Shown in pieces: positions 6,908 through 14,374 of a stretch of 14,554 nucleotides of DNA. This DNA comes from Bacilli bacterium (GTDB lineage Bacteria > Bacillota_I > Bacilli_A > RF39 > UBA660): the NCBI GenBank assembly GCA_024693165.1, contig JAILLM010000118.1:1-14554 (forward strand), given 5' to 3'. The notes beneath the pieces were generated by a model. That model had not been told where the DNA came from and ran no database searches. It saw nothing but the letters and a program-made list of their open reading frames with translations. Positions within the stretch are counted from its first letter, which is position 1. Every line of letters starts with the position of its first letter. The position numbers and the translations under genes are program-made.

Positions 6908-7837
6908 ATGGATATATATATTAAGATATTTATTATTTATTCAGTTATTTATTTAATCATCTTTAAAGTATCTTTATATAAGATATTCATTAAAGAAAGA
7001 CATAAAGGATGGGAATCATTAATAACAATTTATGATTTATGGACCTATTTTTCCTTTATAAGAACACCTAAATGGGTATCTATTGTTCCACCTTTAAATA
7101 TTATTGCTTTTATTGTATCTCCATACAATTTAGCAAAGCAATTTGATTTAAAAAGATATACATGGTGGTTAGCAGTAATCTTCCCATTTGTATTTGTACC
7201 TTATATAGCATTCTCAAAAGAAAGAGATAAGTATTTAGAAATTGAAAAGAATTATTACAAGACACAAGCAGATATAGATAAACTTGAAGAAAAACTAATA
7301 AGTAATAAAGATGAACTAGAAGCAGCAACAGCATCTAAAAAAGATGAACTAGTTGATATTAAACCAAACGTATCAGTTGAAGAGTTTAACTTTAAAGATG
7401 AATTGGTTGATGAAAAACCTGAAGAAATAAAAGAGTTCAAACCTGATCCTGCTATTAATGAAAAATTAAAACAAAACATCAATAATGATTTAGCAATTGA
7501 TGAAGTAGTTAACCTAGCAGAATATACAAATACTAACGAAACAATAGAAACTTTCGAAGAAGAAGAAAGAGATACTTCAGTATTAGATAATAAAGTAGGT
7601 AATACTGAAATAGATACTTTAGATTCAACAGTATCTAAACAAACTCAAAGTAATCCTGCAAAACAAATACAAGACTATAAAGCAGTTGGCCCAAGTAATG
7701 AAGCAATTGCTTTTGGTGGTAAAGAACAAATTGAACATACCGCTGAAGCAAAGCAAGATGGACTTAAATGTCCAAGATGTGGTGCTAGCTTAATTGGTGC
7801 TAGAGGTATCTGTCCAGGCTGCGGAATGAAATTATAA
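6908..7837 (+). CDS. Membrane protein with DUF5684-like N terminus and C-terminal zinc ribbon
   Basis: This 309-aa protein has three parts. (1) A membrane region with helices at about 5-25, 55-72 and 85-103. Its phrases G-W-E-S-L-I-T-I-Y-D-L-W (34-45), P-P-L-N-I-I-A-F-I-V (61-70) and L-A-K-Q-F (75-79) resemble the DUF5684 pattern (GWxSLIPxYNxW ... PxxNI ... LAxxFGK). (2) A long acidic, probably disordered or coiled stretch (about 105-285) in which K-D-E-L-(V/E) recurs three or four times. (3) A zinc ribbon with C288-x2-C291 and C302-x2-C305 at the extreme C terminus. The function is unknown. The layout suggests a membrane-anchored cytosolic tail presenting a zinc ribbon for protein or nucleic-acid contact. 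ATG at 6908 has AGGAAG 6 bases upstream. It has its own promoter and terminator, so it is not in an operon with its neighbour. Confidence 0.72.
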   Translation: MDIYIKIFIIYSVIYLIIFKVSLYKIFIKERHKGWESLITIYDLWTYFSFIRTPKWVSIVPPLNIIAFIVSPYNLAKQFDLKRYTWWLAVIFPFVFVPYIAFSKERDKYLEIEKNYYKTQADIDKLEEKLISNKDELEAATASKKDELVDIKPNVSVEEFNFKDELVDEKPEEIKEFKPDPAINEKLKQNINNDLAIDEVVNLAEYTNTNETIETFEEEERDTSVLDNKVGNTEIDTLDSTVSKQTQSNPAKQIQDYKAVGPSNEAIAFGGKEQIEHTAEAKQDGLKCPRCGASLIGARGICPGCGMKL

Positions 7838-7859
7838 AAAGAACACATAAGTGTTCTTT
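7838..7859. terminator. Bidirectional terminator between convergent genes
   Basis: AAAGAACAC (7838-7846) pairs with GTGTTCTTT (7851-7859) around ATAA. The plus strand continues ATTTTTTT and the minus strand TTTTTATAAT. It serves both the zinc-ribbon protein gene and the ABC-F gene, whose stop codon (7858-7860) overlaps the stem. Confidence 0.85.
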
Positions 7860-9483
7860 ATTTTTTTGTATTATTTAATTCTTGATAATACATAACAATC
7901 TCAGGATCATAATATCGAATTTGACCACTAGGAAGCATTAACATTCTTACAATTCCTAAGTTATCAACAAACTCTAAATTATGAGAAACAACTAACATAG
8001 TGCCTTCATAATTTTTAAAAGTATCAGCAATTATCTTTTGTGTTTCTGGATCTAAGTGGTTTGTTGGTTCATCTAGAATTAATAGATTTGCACCTGTTAA
8101 CGCAAGCTTAGCTAAAGCTACTCTACTTCTCTCACCTGGAGATAAAACACTAACATTTTTAAATACATCTTCACCACTAAATAAGAAATTACCTAAAAAA
8201 CTTCTTAGATCTCTTAATCCTAAACCAGTATTCTTAAAATTATCAATAATACTCTTTTCATTATCTAAAAGTTCATGTTCTTGCGCATAATAACCAATCT
8301 CAGTTTTATCACCGATTGTTATATCACCAGATAAAGGTTCTAAATAACAAATAAGTAATTTTAATAAAGTAGATTTACCAATACCATTTTCACCTACTAT
8401 TAAAAATTTTTCTCCTCTTGATAAATCAAAAGTCAAATCATTAATTAGTATATTATTCTTATCATAACCAAAAGTTAAACCTTCAGTTTTTAAAGGTACT
8501 ATTCCACTTGGATGATTCATACTAATTTTAAAATTAGTAAATTTCTTTTTCTTTTCTAAAACTACTTTTTCTTTTTCAAGTTTTTCTAATTTTTTAATTC
8601 TATCCTTTGCGATATTAGCTTTCTTTTCATTACCACCAATATATTTAGCAATAATAGCTTTTAACTTTTCTTCTTCAGCAAGTTGTTTTTCTAATATTCT
8701 TTCTTGAGTTTTAAGTCTTTCATTTCTAATCTTCATATATTTCTCATAATTTCCTGGATATAGTTCCATCTTATGAGTAGTCTTATCAACATAAAGAATA
8801 CTTGAAGTAACTTCATTTAAGAAATCAACATCATGTGAAATAACTAAAACTGTACCTCTATAATTTTTTAAATAAGTAATAATATAATCTTTAGTATCTA
8901 CATCTAGATGGTTTGTAGGTTCATCTAAAAGTAACACTTCAGGATTAGAATATAAAAGTCTAGCAAATGCAATCTTACTCTTTTGACCACCAGATAAATT
9001 ACAAAGATTCATATCTAATAACTTATCATCAATATTCATACCATCTATTATTTTAAGTAAAATACTTTCTGCTCTATATTGATCATAATAATCGAGTTTA
9101 TTTTGAATCTTACTTATTTTATTCATTATATAATTTAATTTCTTTTCATCTTTTTCAAGTGAAGCATCTAAATATGCTTGAGCTAAATCTTCTTCAAGTT
9201 TCTTTATTGGTCTTCCTGATAATAAAAATTCAAATACACTTATTTCCATTGATGGAATCTCATCGCTAATTACTTGTGGAAGAAAACCAATTCTTGTACC
9301 AGGTTTCATTATTATCTTTCCAGAATCAGGTTCAATTTTGCCCATAATAAGTTTAAAAAATGTTGATTTACCAGCTCCATTAACGCCAATAATACCTACA
9401 TGCTCATTATCTTTTATTTGAAGAGTAACATCTTCAAATATTTGTTGTAATCCAAAATTCATAGTTAAGTTCTTAATATTCAT
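7858..9483 (-). CDS. ABC-F family ATPase (ribosome-associated, duplicated ABC domains)
   Basis: This 541-aa soluble protein has two ABC domains and no membrane segments. Domain 1: Walker A GVNGAGKST (33-41), signature LSGGQ (163-167), Walker B ending D187-E188, H-loop H217. Domain 2: GENGIGKST (364-372), signature LSPGE (447-451), D471-E472, H501. Between them a Lys/Glu-rich helical linker (about 245-320) corresponds to the P-site tRNA interaction motif of ABC-F proteins. Members act on the ribosome as translation factors (EttA, Uup, YfmR, YdiF) or in antibiotic resistance by target protection. The short linker and housekeeping setting favour a translation factor, but the subfamily cannot be fixed by eye. 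ATG at 9483 has GAAGGTGG about 7 bases upstream. It lies 54 bp after proS, with a terminator between them. Confidence 0.93.
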   Translation of the reverse strand: MNIKNLTMNFGLQQIFEDVTLQIKDNEHVGIIGVNGAGKSTFFKLIMGKIEPDSGKIIMKPGTRIGFLPQVISDEIPSMEISVFEFLLSGRPIKKLEEDLAQAYLDASLEKDEKKLNYIMNKISKIQNKLDYYDQYRAESILLKIIDGMNIDDKLLDMNLCNLSGGQKSKIAFARLLYSNPEVLLLDEPTNHLDVDTKDYIITYLKNYRGTVLVISHDVDFLNEVTSSILYVDKTTHKMELYPGNYEKYMKIRNERLKTQERILEKQLAEEEKLKAIIAKYIGGNEKKANIAKDRIKKLEKLEKEKVVLEKKKKFTNFKISMNHPSGIVPLKTEGLTFGYDKNNILINDLTFDLSRGEKFLIVGENGIGKSTLLKLLICYLEPLSGDITIGDKTEIGYYAQEHELLDNEKSIIDNFKNTGLGLRDLRSFLGNFLFSGEDVFKNVSVLSPGERSRVALAKLALTGANLLILDEPTNHLDPETQKIIADTFKNYEGTMLVVSHNLEFVDNLGIVRMLMLPSGQIRYYDPEIVMYYQELNNTKK

Positions 9484-9507
9484 GAGTTACCCACCTTCTC
9501 CTTAAGT

Positions 9508-9516
9508 ATAATAACA
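9508..9516 (-). promoter_or_regulatory. Extended -10 promoter of the ABC-F gene
   Basis: TGTTATTAT on the minus strand is an extended -10 element. The -35 position falls in the stem of the proS terminator, where only a weak TTGTAT match (9532-9537, 18-base spacing) is present. Confidence 0.4.
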
Positions 9517-9521
9517 TAAAT

Positions 9522-9551
9522 AAAAAAGAGAATACAATTAATATTGTATTC
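9522..9551 (-). terminator. Terminator of proS
   Basis: GAATACAAT (9530-9538) pairs with ATTGTATTC (9543-9551) around a four-base loop. On the minus strand TCTTTTTTATTT follows. The stem covers the proS stop codon (9538-9540). Confidence 0.8.
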
Positions 9552-10965
9552 CCCAAATAACATGTTCTTTAGCTGGTTTTCCACAACAAACACATTTATC
9601 ATCAATTTTTTCACCATCTGGAACGATACATCTAGATTTACATCCTTTGATTTCTTTAATCTTAGCTTCACATTCAGGATCTCCACACCACATAGCGTGT
9701 ATAAATCCTGGTTGAGTATTAAGAATTCTTTCCATATCTTCCATATTATGTGCTTCGAATGTTAAAGCATCTCTTCTTTCTTTAGCTTTTTCATACATAT
9801 CATGTTGAATAGTTTCAAGTAAATCTTGAGTATACTTAACAATATCTAATCCGTCTAAAGAAACTTGAATCTTTTCACCAGTATCTCTTCTTGCAAAAGT
9901 AATTTTGTTTTCAGCTAAGTCTCTAGCACCAACTTCAATTCTTACTGGTATTCCATTAACTTCAGCTTCAGCAAATTTAAATCCAGGAGATTTATCTGTA
10001 TTATCAACATAAGCTGTAATATCATTCTTTAATAATTCTTGTTTATATTGTTCAGCAAGTTCAAATACTCTATCATCTTTACCAATTGGAATTAAAACTA
10101 CTTGTTTTGGAGCAATTCTTGGAGGTAAAACTAATCCTCTATCATCACTATGAACCATGATTAATCCACCAATCATTCTAGTAGTAGTTCCCCAAGAAGT
10201 TTGGTATACATATTCAAGTTTATTTTCTTTATTTAAGAACTTGACATCATATGCTTCAGCAAACTTTTGACCAAAGTAATGAGACGTACCTGATTGTAAA
10301 GCAACACCATTATACATAAGCGCTTCATTAGTTAATGTGTATTCAGCACCTGCAAATTTTTCTTTTTCAGTCTTTACACCAGTTACAGATGGAATAGCTA
10401 AGATTTCATGATGGAACCACTTATAAACTTCCATCATTTGATCTGTTTCTTTTTTAGCTTCTTCTTCAGTAGCATGAATAGTATGACCTTCTTGCCACCA
10501 GAATTCTCTTGATCTTAAGAATGGTCTAGTTTCTTTTTCCCATCTAATTACAGAACACCATTGATTATATAATTTTGGTAAATCTCTATAAGATGCAATA
10601 TGATCTTTATAATAATCACAAAATACAGTTTCAGATGTTGGTCTAAAAGCAAGTCTTTCTTCTAATTCTTTAGAACCACCATGAGTAACCCATGCAACTT
10701 CAGGAGCAAAACCTTGAACAAGTTCTCCTTCTTTCTTTAAAAGATTTTCTGGAATTAATACAGGCATAGCAACATTAACATGTCCTAATTCTTTAAATTT
10801 CTTATCAAGAATACTTACCATCTTTTCCCAAATTGCATATCCATTAGGTTCTACAACCATAAATCCTTTAACAGATGAATAATCACATAACTTAGCAGCT
10901 CTTACAACATCTGTATACCATTGTGCAAAATCCTTATCTCTTTCAGTAATAGCATTATTAGCCAT
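9538..10965 (-). CDS. proS: Prolyl-tRNA synthetase, archaeal/eukaryotic-type without the editing insertion
   Basis: This 475-aa class II synthetase attaches proline to tRNA-Pro in the cytosol. Motif 2 is R-W-E-K-E-T-R-P-F-L-R-S-R-E-F (141-155). R-P-T-S-E at 108-112 and Q-E-G-H-T at 158-162 are typical ProRS motifs. Motif 3 contains G-L-V-L-P-P-R-I-A-P (277-286). An anticodon-binding domain follows (about 287-390). The C-terminal zinc domain has C427, C432, C458 and C461, and the chain ends in W-G-I-Q-Y with the terminal Tyr typical of the archaeal-like (ProS type 3) class. The bacterial editing insertion between motifs 2 and 3 is absent, so Ala-tRNA-Pro would need a separate trans-editing factor. 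ATG at 10965 has AGAAGG 7 bases upstream. Expression is controlled by the T-box leader directly upstream. Confidence 0.96.
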   Translation of the reverse strand: MANNAITERDKDFAQWYTDVVRAAKLCDYSSVKGFMVVEPNGYAIWEKMVSILDKKFKELGHVNVAMPVLIPENLLKKEGELVQGFAPEVAWVTHGGSKELEERLAFRPTSETVFCDYYKDHIASYRDLPKLYNQWCSVIRWEKETRPFLRSREFWWQEGHTIHATEEEAKKETDQMMEVYKWFHHEILAIPSVTGVKTEKEKFAGAEYTLTNEALMYNGVALQSGTSHYFGQKFAEAYDVKFLNKENKLEYVYQTSWGTTTRMIGGLIMVHSDDRGLVLPPRIAPKQVVLIPIGKDDRVFELAEQYKQELLKNDITAYVDNTDKSPGFKFAEAEVNGIPVRIEVGARDLAENKITFARRDTGEKIQVSLDGLDIVKYTQDLLETIQHDMYEKAKERRDALTFEAHNMEDMERILNTQPGFIHAMWCGDPECEAKIKEIKGCKSRCIVPDGEKIDDKCVCCGKPAKEHVIWGIQY

Positions 10966-10989
10966 ATATATACCTTCTTTCTATAAAAT

Positions 10990-11038
10990 AAAAAAAGGAA
11001 TAGTACAAGGAGTGCATAAAGCACGGTACCATCCCTTT
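10990..11038 (-). terminator. T-box-controlled terminator
   Basis: AAAGGGATGGTAC (11026-11038) pairs with GTACTATTCCTTT (10994-11006) through 13 pairs including two G-U. An inner GTGC/GCAC helix (11021-11024 with 11012-11015) caps it and a T-run follows. The 5' arm contains most of the T-box sequence, so terminator and antiterminator are mutually exclusive. Confidence 0.85.
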
Positions 11039-11185
11039 GATTAACTTAATTATTTTTAACGGAATTACCCGAGAATGTTTTCATTCTACTCCGAGGTAGG
11101 AATATATATATTATATAATCTAGTTCACACTATCCTAGAATCACTTTTACAGGGAATATAAATATTATGTCCTCTTCACTGATTT
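10991..11185 (-). promoter_or_regulatory. T-box riboswitch leader of proS
   Basis: The minus-strand RNA begins with AGTGAAGAGGAC (about 11169-11180), typical of the base of T-box Stem I. It has an apical CTAG-GATAGTGTGAA-CTAG hairpin (GTGTGAA resembling the GGTGNGA loop) and ends in GGGATGGTACCGTGC with the T-box core TGGTACC (11025-11031). UGGU can pair with the ACCA end of uncharged tRNA-Pro. A GAGG (11171-11174)/CCTC (11093-11096) pairing closes Stem I and places CCT (11098-11100, a Pro codon) followed by A in the expected specifier position. When proline is scarce, uncharged tRNA should stabilise the antiterminator and switch proS on. The specifier position is the least certain element. 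Confidence 0.88.
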
Positions 11186-11193
11186 ACATAAGT

Positions 11194-11221
11194 AATATAA
11201 CATATTTTTATCATTTGTCAA
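11194..11221 (-). promoter_or_regulatory. Promoter of the proS leader
   Basis: A perfect TTGACA (11216-11221) and TATATT (11194-11199) are separated by 16 bases. The RNA would start near 11187, just before Stem I. The -35 box lies immediately after the stop codon of the upstream membrane-protein gene, and no terminator is seen there, so some read-through into the T-box is likely. Confidence 0.65.
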
Positions 11222-11226
11222 TAAAA

Positions 11227-11970
11227 CTATCTCTTTTTACCTCTTAGTTTCTCAGTTAAATCAACAACAGAATCATTAACAATTAAAACAGTCTTAACTA
11301 TACCATTTTCAACATAGTCAATCTTTCCTCTAATATCTAAATCAGGGAAACTTTTCTTAAGTCTTCTAAATACATAAGAGTTATTCTCTAACCATTTAGA
11401 TATCTTAGATCTAATTCTTGGAGTATTATCTTTAGCACTAGTTCTAATCTTTCTTTTAATCTTAACAAGTACTTTAACAGTAACAATAAAATCTAAAAGA
11501 ACAAAGAATACAAATATACCAACAATAATAACATTTAATACATATGGACTATGATCAATCACATAATTAAAGAATGGATTTAATACATAAACAACAAGTA
11601 ATCCAAGTAATCCAAATGGAATCATTGTATTAGCGCATATTCTTCCATTTATATTAAACTTTCTTCGAGAATAATCCCACCATCTTGTCTTAAAGAATAC
11701 TTCCATAATCCATGAAGTGAAATATTCTAATACAGAACAAACAGCAATTGCTTTAATAAATACAATGATAAAATTATCTGTTTGTTTAGTAACTAATAGA
11801 ATTAATAATACACCAATACCATATATAGGTAAGATTGGTCCAATTAAGAATCCTCTATTAACAAACTTTCTATCATCAATTATTTTGGCAACAACTTCAA
11901 TGCACCATCCAATAAAAGCATAGATAAAAAATAATAATATATATTTTACTACTAGTTCCACTTGCATCAT
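11227..11970 (-). CDS. Membrane protein of the putative ABC-transporter type IV family (PF06541-like)
   Basis: This protein of about 247 aa has an N-terminal membrane domain. Its pattern matches PF06541 (formerly DUF1113): F-I-Y-A-F-I-G-W-C-I-E-V (15-26), N-R-G-F-L-I-G-P-I-L-P-I-Y-G (38-51), L-E-Y-F-T-S-W-I-M-E (81-90) and R-W-W-D-Y-S (96-101), then N-I-N-G-R-I-C. Helices lie at about 8-26, 47-62, 67-90, 115-132 and 144-165. A basic cytosolic tail follows. The family's transport role is unproven. The frame can be extended upstream only to a TTG inside the terminator hairpin of the previous gene, so ATG 11968-11970 is used. However, GAGG touches that ATG; ATG 11965-11967, or GTG 11959-11961 with nine-base spacing, are real alternatives. 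Confidence 0.8.
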   Translation of the reverse strand: MMQVELVVKYILLFFIYAFIGWCIEVVAKIIDDRKFVNRGFLIGPILPIYGIGVLLILLVTKQTDNFIIVFIKAIAVCSVLEYFTSWIMEVFFKTRWWDYSRRKFNINGRICANTMIPFGLLGLLVVYVLNPFFNYVIDHSPYVLNVIIVGIFVFFVLLDFIVTVKVLVKIKRKIRTSAKDNTPRIRSKISKWLENNSYVFRRLKKSFPDLDIRGKIDYVENGIVKTVLIVNDSVVDLTEKLRGKKR

Positions 11971-11980
11971 CCTCAATTTA

Positions 11981-12009
11981 ATTATACAAAAATAAAAAGT
12001 AATATTCAA
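11981..12009 (-). promoter_or_regulatory. Promoter of the PF06541-like gene, overlapping the upstream terminator
   Basis: TTGAAT (12004-12009), a 17-base spacer and a perfect TATAAT (11981-11986). The -35 lies in the terminator stem of the HD gene. The predicted start near 11974 leaves almost no leader before ATG 11970, or about 13 bases before GTG 11961. Confidence 0.6.
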
Positions 12010-12026
12010 ATGAATTGAATATTACT
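11990..12026 (-). terminator. Terminator of the thioredoxin-CcdA-HD operon
   Basis: A perfect 12-bp stem (11998-12009 with 12015-12026, five-base loop) is followed on the minus strand by TTTTATTTTTG. It overlaps the TAG stop of the HD gene. Confidence 0.85.
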
Positions 12027-12618
12027 AATTAGATATCATACTATTATCATCAAAATGTATGTTAATTAATTTTCTAGATGCTAAATAATCACATAAGTGA
12101 ACAAATACTTCTTCTTTAGTTTCTGGAACAGGAAGAATAGTCTTATCATATTGACTCTTATTCCATGGACCCATATGACTAGCAATTACACGAGCCATAT
12201 ATTCAGCATCTTCATAAGATAAATCCCATAATTCATGATTATCCATAACAAACTTTGCCATTAATACAGGATGAGCAAAATTTGTATATTTTTCTTTTTC
12301 AAAATTATATTTTAATCCATCATGAATAAGTAAACTCATTAATAATAAATCTTTTTGATGACTTGAAAAATGATCACCAAATAAAGGATTATCTAAAATA
12401 TCTTTACCAATAAACATAGCAGCCTTAGAATGTCTCATTAGACCACCATCACCTGCTGCATAAACAGGATGATATTTACCTGTAGATGATGCTCCTTCAT
12501 GGAACCAATAATTAGGTAAATATTCATCTAATATAAGTTTTAAACTTTCTTTTAATCCATCTTCTTTAATTAAAGATAGGCAATCACTAAATCTATTTTC
12601 AATATCTCTATTTTCCAT
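12025..12618 (-). CDS. HD-domain hydrolase (197 aa)
   Basis: This is a cytosolic HD-superfamily metal-dependent phosphohydrolase. Candidate ligands follow the H...HD...H...H...D order: H63 in G-G-L-M-R-H-S-K, H99-D100 in L-L-I-H-D-G, H116 in F-A-H-P-V, H148 in I-A-S-H-M-G, and D177 in H-L-C-D-Y-L-A-S-R-K. The substrate is unknown; the family includes nucleotidases, nucleases and cyclic-nucleotide phosphodiesterases. The G-G-L-x-x-H-S start slightly resembles the HD part of YhaM-type exonucleases, but no nucleic-acid-binding domain is present. The frame is open further upstream, but ATG 12616-12618 has AAGGAG six bases before it and the longer version would overlap the previous gene. The gap to the CcdA-fusion stop is 13 bp, so they share an operon. 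A functional link to redox is not evident. Confidence 0.85.
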   Translation of the reverse strand: MENRDIENRFSDCLSLIKEDGLKESLKLILDEYLPNYWFHEGASSTGKYHPVYAAGDGGLMRHSKAAMFIGKDILDNPLFGDHFSSHQKDLLLMSLLIHDGLKYNFEKEKYTNFAHPVLMAKFVMDNHELWDLSYEDAEYMARVIASHMGPWNKSQYDKTILPVPETKEEVFVHLCDYLASRKLINIHFDDNSMISN

Positions 12619-12631
12619 TAAACACTCCTTT

Positions 12632-14056
12632 TTATTTCTTTTTCTTTGTCGTATTAGGTTCTGCGATAACAGTTGTAGTTGTTGTTTCTTTATTATCTTT
12701 ATTCTTTTTATCAATATATTTTTTCATTATATCAACTCTATCACTTTTCTTTTTAGCTAATTCTTTAGCTAGTACTTCTTTAACTGTATCTTCATTATAT
12801 TCAGCATATCCGATAGAAACCGAATCTCCAACTATCATATAAGGAACACCTGATGTATCCTTATTACCAACTAATTCAGCAACTTCTAACCACATTTTTG
12901 CATTGTCTTTGTTTTTCCATACTTCAAATTCATATACATTATAATCATATGGATGTTCATTAACATAGGTCTTAAGAACTTTTGTTAAAGCTGCACAATG
13001 AGGACAAGTGTCTCCTCTGAAGATATAAACATTAACTTTATCATCAAATTTAATATCTTCTAAATTAGTATCAGCATTAAAGTCACCATTAGTTAATACT
13101 TGAATGTTACTTCCATTATCACTAAAATTAAACATAATCCAAGCTGGTTTAAATAACATTAATATTCCAAGTAAAGCCATAAATATTCCACCAATTAAAT
13201 GACTCCATTTAGTATATTTATTACTAATACCAGTAACTCTTAGAGTAGTCATGGCAATAATAAACACTATAAAATCATCAATCATAAAGAATATTAAATA
13301 TAATAAAATATAAATCATATAATGTAATACATTTAAAGTATTAATTGCTAAAACTTGAGTAAATACTACTGGAATACCAAGTGAGCATAATAATTCTAGT
13401 AAATTAACACCAGCAGCTAGAACAATAATACCGATTAAAGCTAAACCAAATGATTTTTCACTAACTATCTTTCTAATAGCTGTCATAATCCTAGTTCTTT
13501 TCTTTTCATCAGTAACGTCACAACCAACATCATCATTTAATAACTTAAAGAATCTATATACATTAACAATACCAAATATTAAAGCAAATACTCCGATTGC
13601 AATTCTAATATAAATAATTCCACTAAGTATCATAGCAACATTTAACCAAGATACCATGAATACTAAATAAATAAGTGCACTAGTAAGCAAGAATGCAGAA
13701 CCTAATATCCACATCTTCTTTCTATCTTTCATTTCAATTAACATTAATATTAAGAATACTAATATCCACATAGCACACGGATTAAATCCATCTACTAAAC
13801 CAAGAATAATTGAAAGTAATGGTAAACTAACACTTTTAGCATTAAAGTCTCCTAAGATAGAAACTCTATAATTTTCACTAGCTTTAGTAGCAGCATCTGC
13901 AGCTCCGCCTTTCATAGTAAGAGCAGCAAGAACAATTAATCCAATAACAGCAACTACAGTTAAAACAATACCAATAATTAAACCAGTATGTTTTTCTTTT
14001 TCTTCAATTTGATAAATTGAATCAATCGCATGTTTATTTGACACTTTCTTAGCCAT
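12632..14056 (-). CDS. CcdA/DsbD-like transmembrane thiol transporter fused to a thioredoxin fold
   Basis: This 474-aa membrane protein has a basic N terminus, an anchor helix (about 25-47), a CcdA/DsbD-like helical bundle (about 75-308), a thioredoxin-like domain (about 335-435) and a Lys/Thr-rich tail. In the bundle, D-G-F-N-P-C94-A (89-95) is the conserved first redox helix, and C224 in L-L-E-L-L-C-S-L-G-I-P is the expected partner Cys. The thioredoxin domain has C351-P-H-C354 and the cis-Pro P405 in G-V-P-Y-M. By analogy with DsbD, electrons from cytosolic thioredoxin pass through the bundle to the extracytoplasmic C-P-H-C domain, which reduces exported proteins. The frame extends upstream to a TTG, but ATG 14054-14056 with AAGGTGG 8 bases upstream is the better start. 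It overlaps the thioredoxin stop by 8 bp, so the two are translationally coupled. Confidence 0.85.
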   Translation of the reverse strand: MAKKVSNKHAIDSIYQIEEKEKHTGLIIGIVLTVVAVIGLIVLAALTMKGGAADAATKASENYRVSILGDFNAKSVSLPLLSIILGLVDGFNPCAMWILVFLILMLIEMKDRKKMWILGSAFLLTSALIYLVFMVSWLNVAMILSGIIYIRIAIGVFALIFGIVNVYRFFKLLNDDVGCDVTDEKKRTRIMTAIRKIVSEKSFGLALIGIIVLAAGVNLLELLCSLGIPVVFTQVLAINTLNVLHYMIYILLYLIFFMIDDFIVFIIAMTTLRVTGISNKYTKWSHLIGGIFMALLGILMLFKPAWIMFNFSDNGSNIQVLTNGDFNADTNLEDIKFDDKVNVYIFRGDTCPHCAALTKVLKTYVNEHPYDYNVYEFEVWKNKDNAKMWLEVAELVGNKDTSGVPYMIVGDSVSIGYAEYNEDTVKEVLAKELAKKKSDRVDIMKKYIDKKNKDNKETTTTTVIAEPNTTKKKK

Positions 14057-14324
14057 TAATAACACCACCTTCAATAAAGAATTTTTCTAGATCTTTATTT
14101 CCTTTTTCACCAATTAATCTAGCAACTTCTTTGTCTCCATTAAAGATAATATAAACCGGTAATTTTTCACCAACATTATAATTCTTAATTTCTTCTTTAT
14201 TTTGATCAGCATCTAAATTAATTATTTCTACTCCATCAGCAAATCTAGATTCAAATGATTCAATCTTAGATTTCATTAATATACATGATAAACACCAAGA
14301 TGCAGTAATCTTAACAAACTTCAT
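14049..14324 (-). CDS. Thioredoxin-like protein with WCLSC active site
   Basis: This 91-aa cytosolic protein has a compact thioredoxin fold: strand F-V-K-I-T-A, active site W10-C11-L-S-C14, strand V-E-I-I-N-L-D-A-D (32-40), cis-Pro P56 in K-L-P-V-Y-I-I, and a final strand and helix. Compared with E. coli thioredoxin (WCGPC) the dipeptide is Leu-Ser, which should change its redox potential. The A-S-W-C-x-x-C phrase is like DsbD C-terminal and TlpA-type domains. It is the first gene of an operon with the membrane CcdA-like fusion and is the probable electron donor to it. ATG 14322-14324 has GGGTGA five bases upstream; the only longer start is a TTG (14337-14339) that would leave no ribosome binding site. 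Confidence 0.85.
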   Translation of the reverse strand: MKFVKITASWCLSCILMKSKIESFESRFADGVEIINLDADQNKEEIKNYNVGEKLPVYIIFNGDKEVARLIGEKGNKDLEKFFIEGGVING

Positions 14325-14341
14325 TTCTATCACCCACAAGT

Positions 14342-14354
14342 ATTATATATTATA
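14342..14354 (-). promoter_or_regulatory. Promoter -10 region of the thioredoxin operon
   Basis: Two TATAAT hexamers occur in tandem on the minus strand (14342-14347 and 14349-14354). The -35 matches are poor (GTTTTA at 14372-14377, 17-base spacing), so an activator may be needed; a dyad lies just upstream at 14380-14398. Confidence 0.45.
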
Positions 14355-14374
14355 AACAACTAATTTCATAATAA

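Noticed and set aside
7110..7482. Minus-strand reading frames antisense to the zinc-ribbon membrane protein
   Set aside because: Leu- or Ser-rich complements of AT-rich coding sequence with no start signals; the plus-strand gene has promoter, RBS, Cys motifs and terminator.
9480..9765. Short frames on both strands over the 3' end of proS and the proS/ABC-F gap
   Set aside because: They overlap the zinc-binding end of proS or its terminator and look like no known protein.
11717..11923. 68-residue plus-strand frame inside the PF06541-like gene
   Set aside because: Antisense shadow of a gene with clear family motifs.
12619..12714. N-terminal extension of the HD protein by 32 residues
   Set aside because: The extension overlaps the CcdA-fusion gene, is very Lys/Gln/Arg-rich, and lacks an RBS; ATG 12618 has AAGGAG at ideal spacing.
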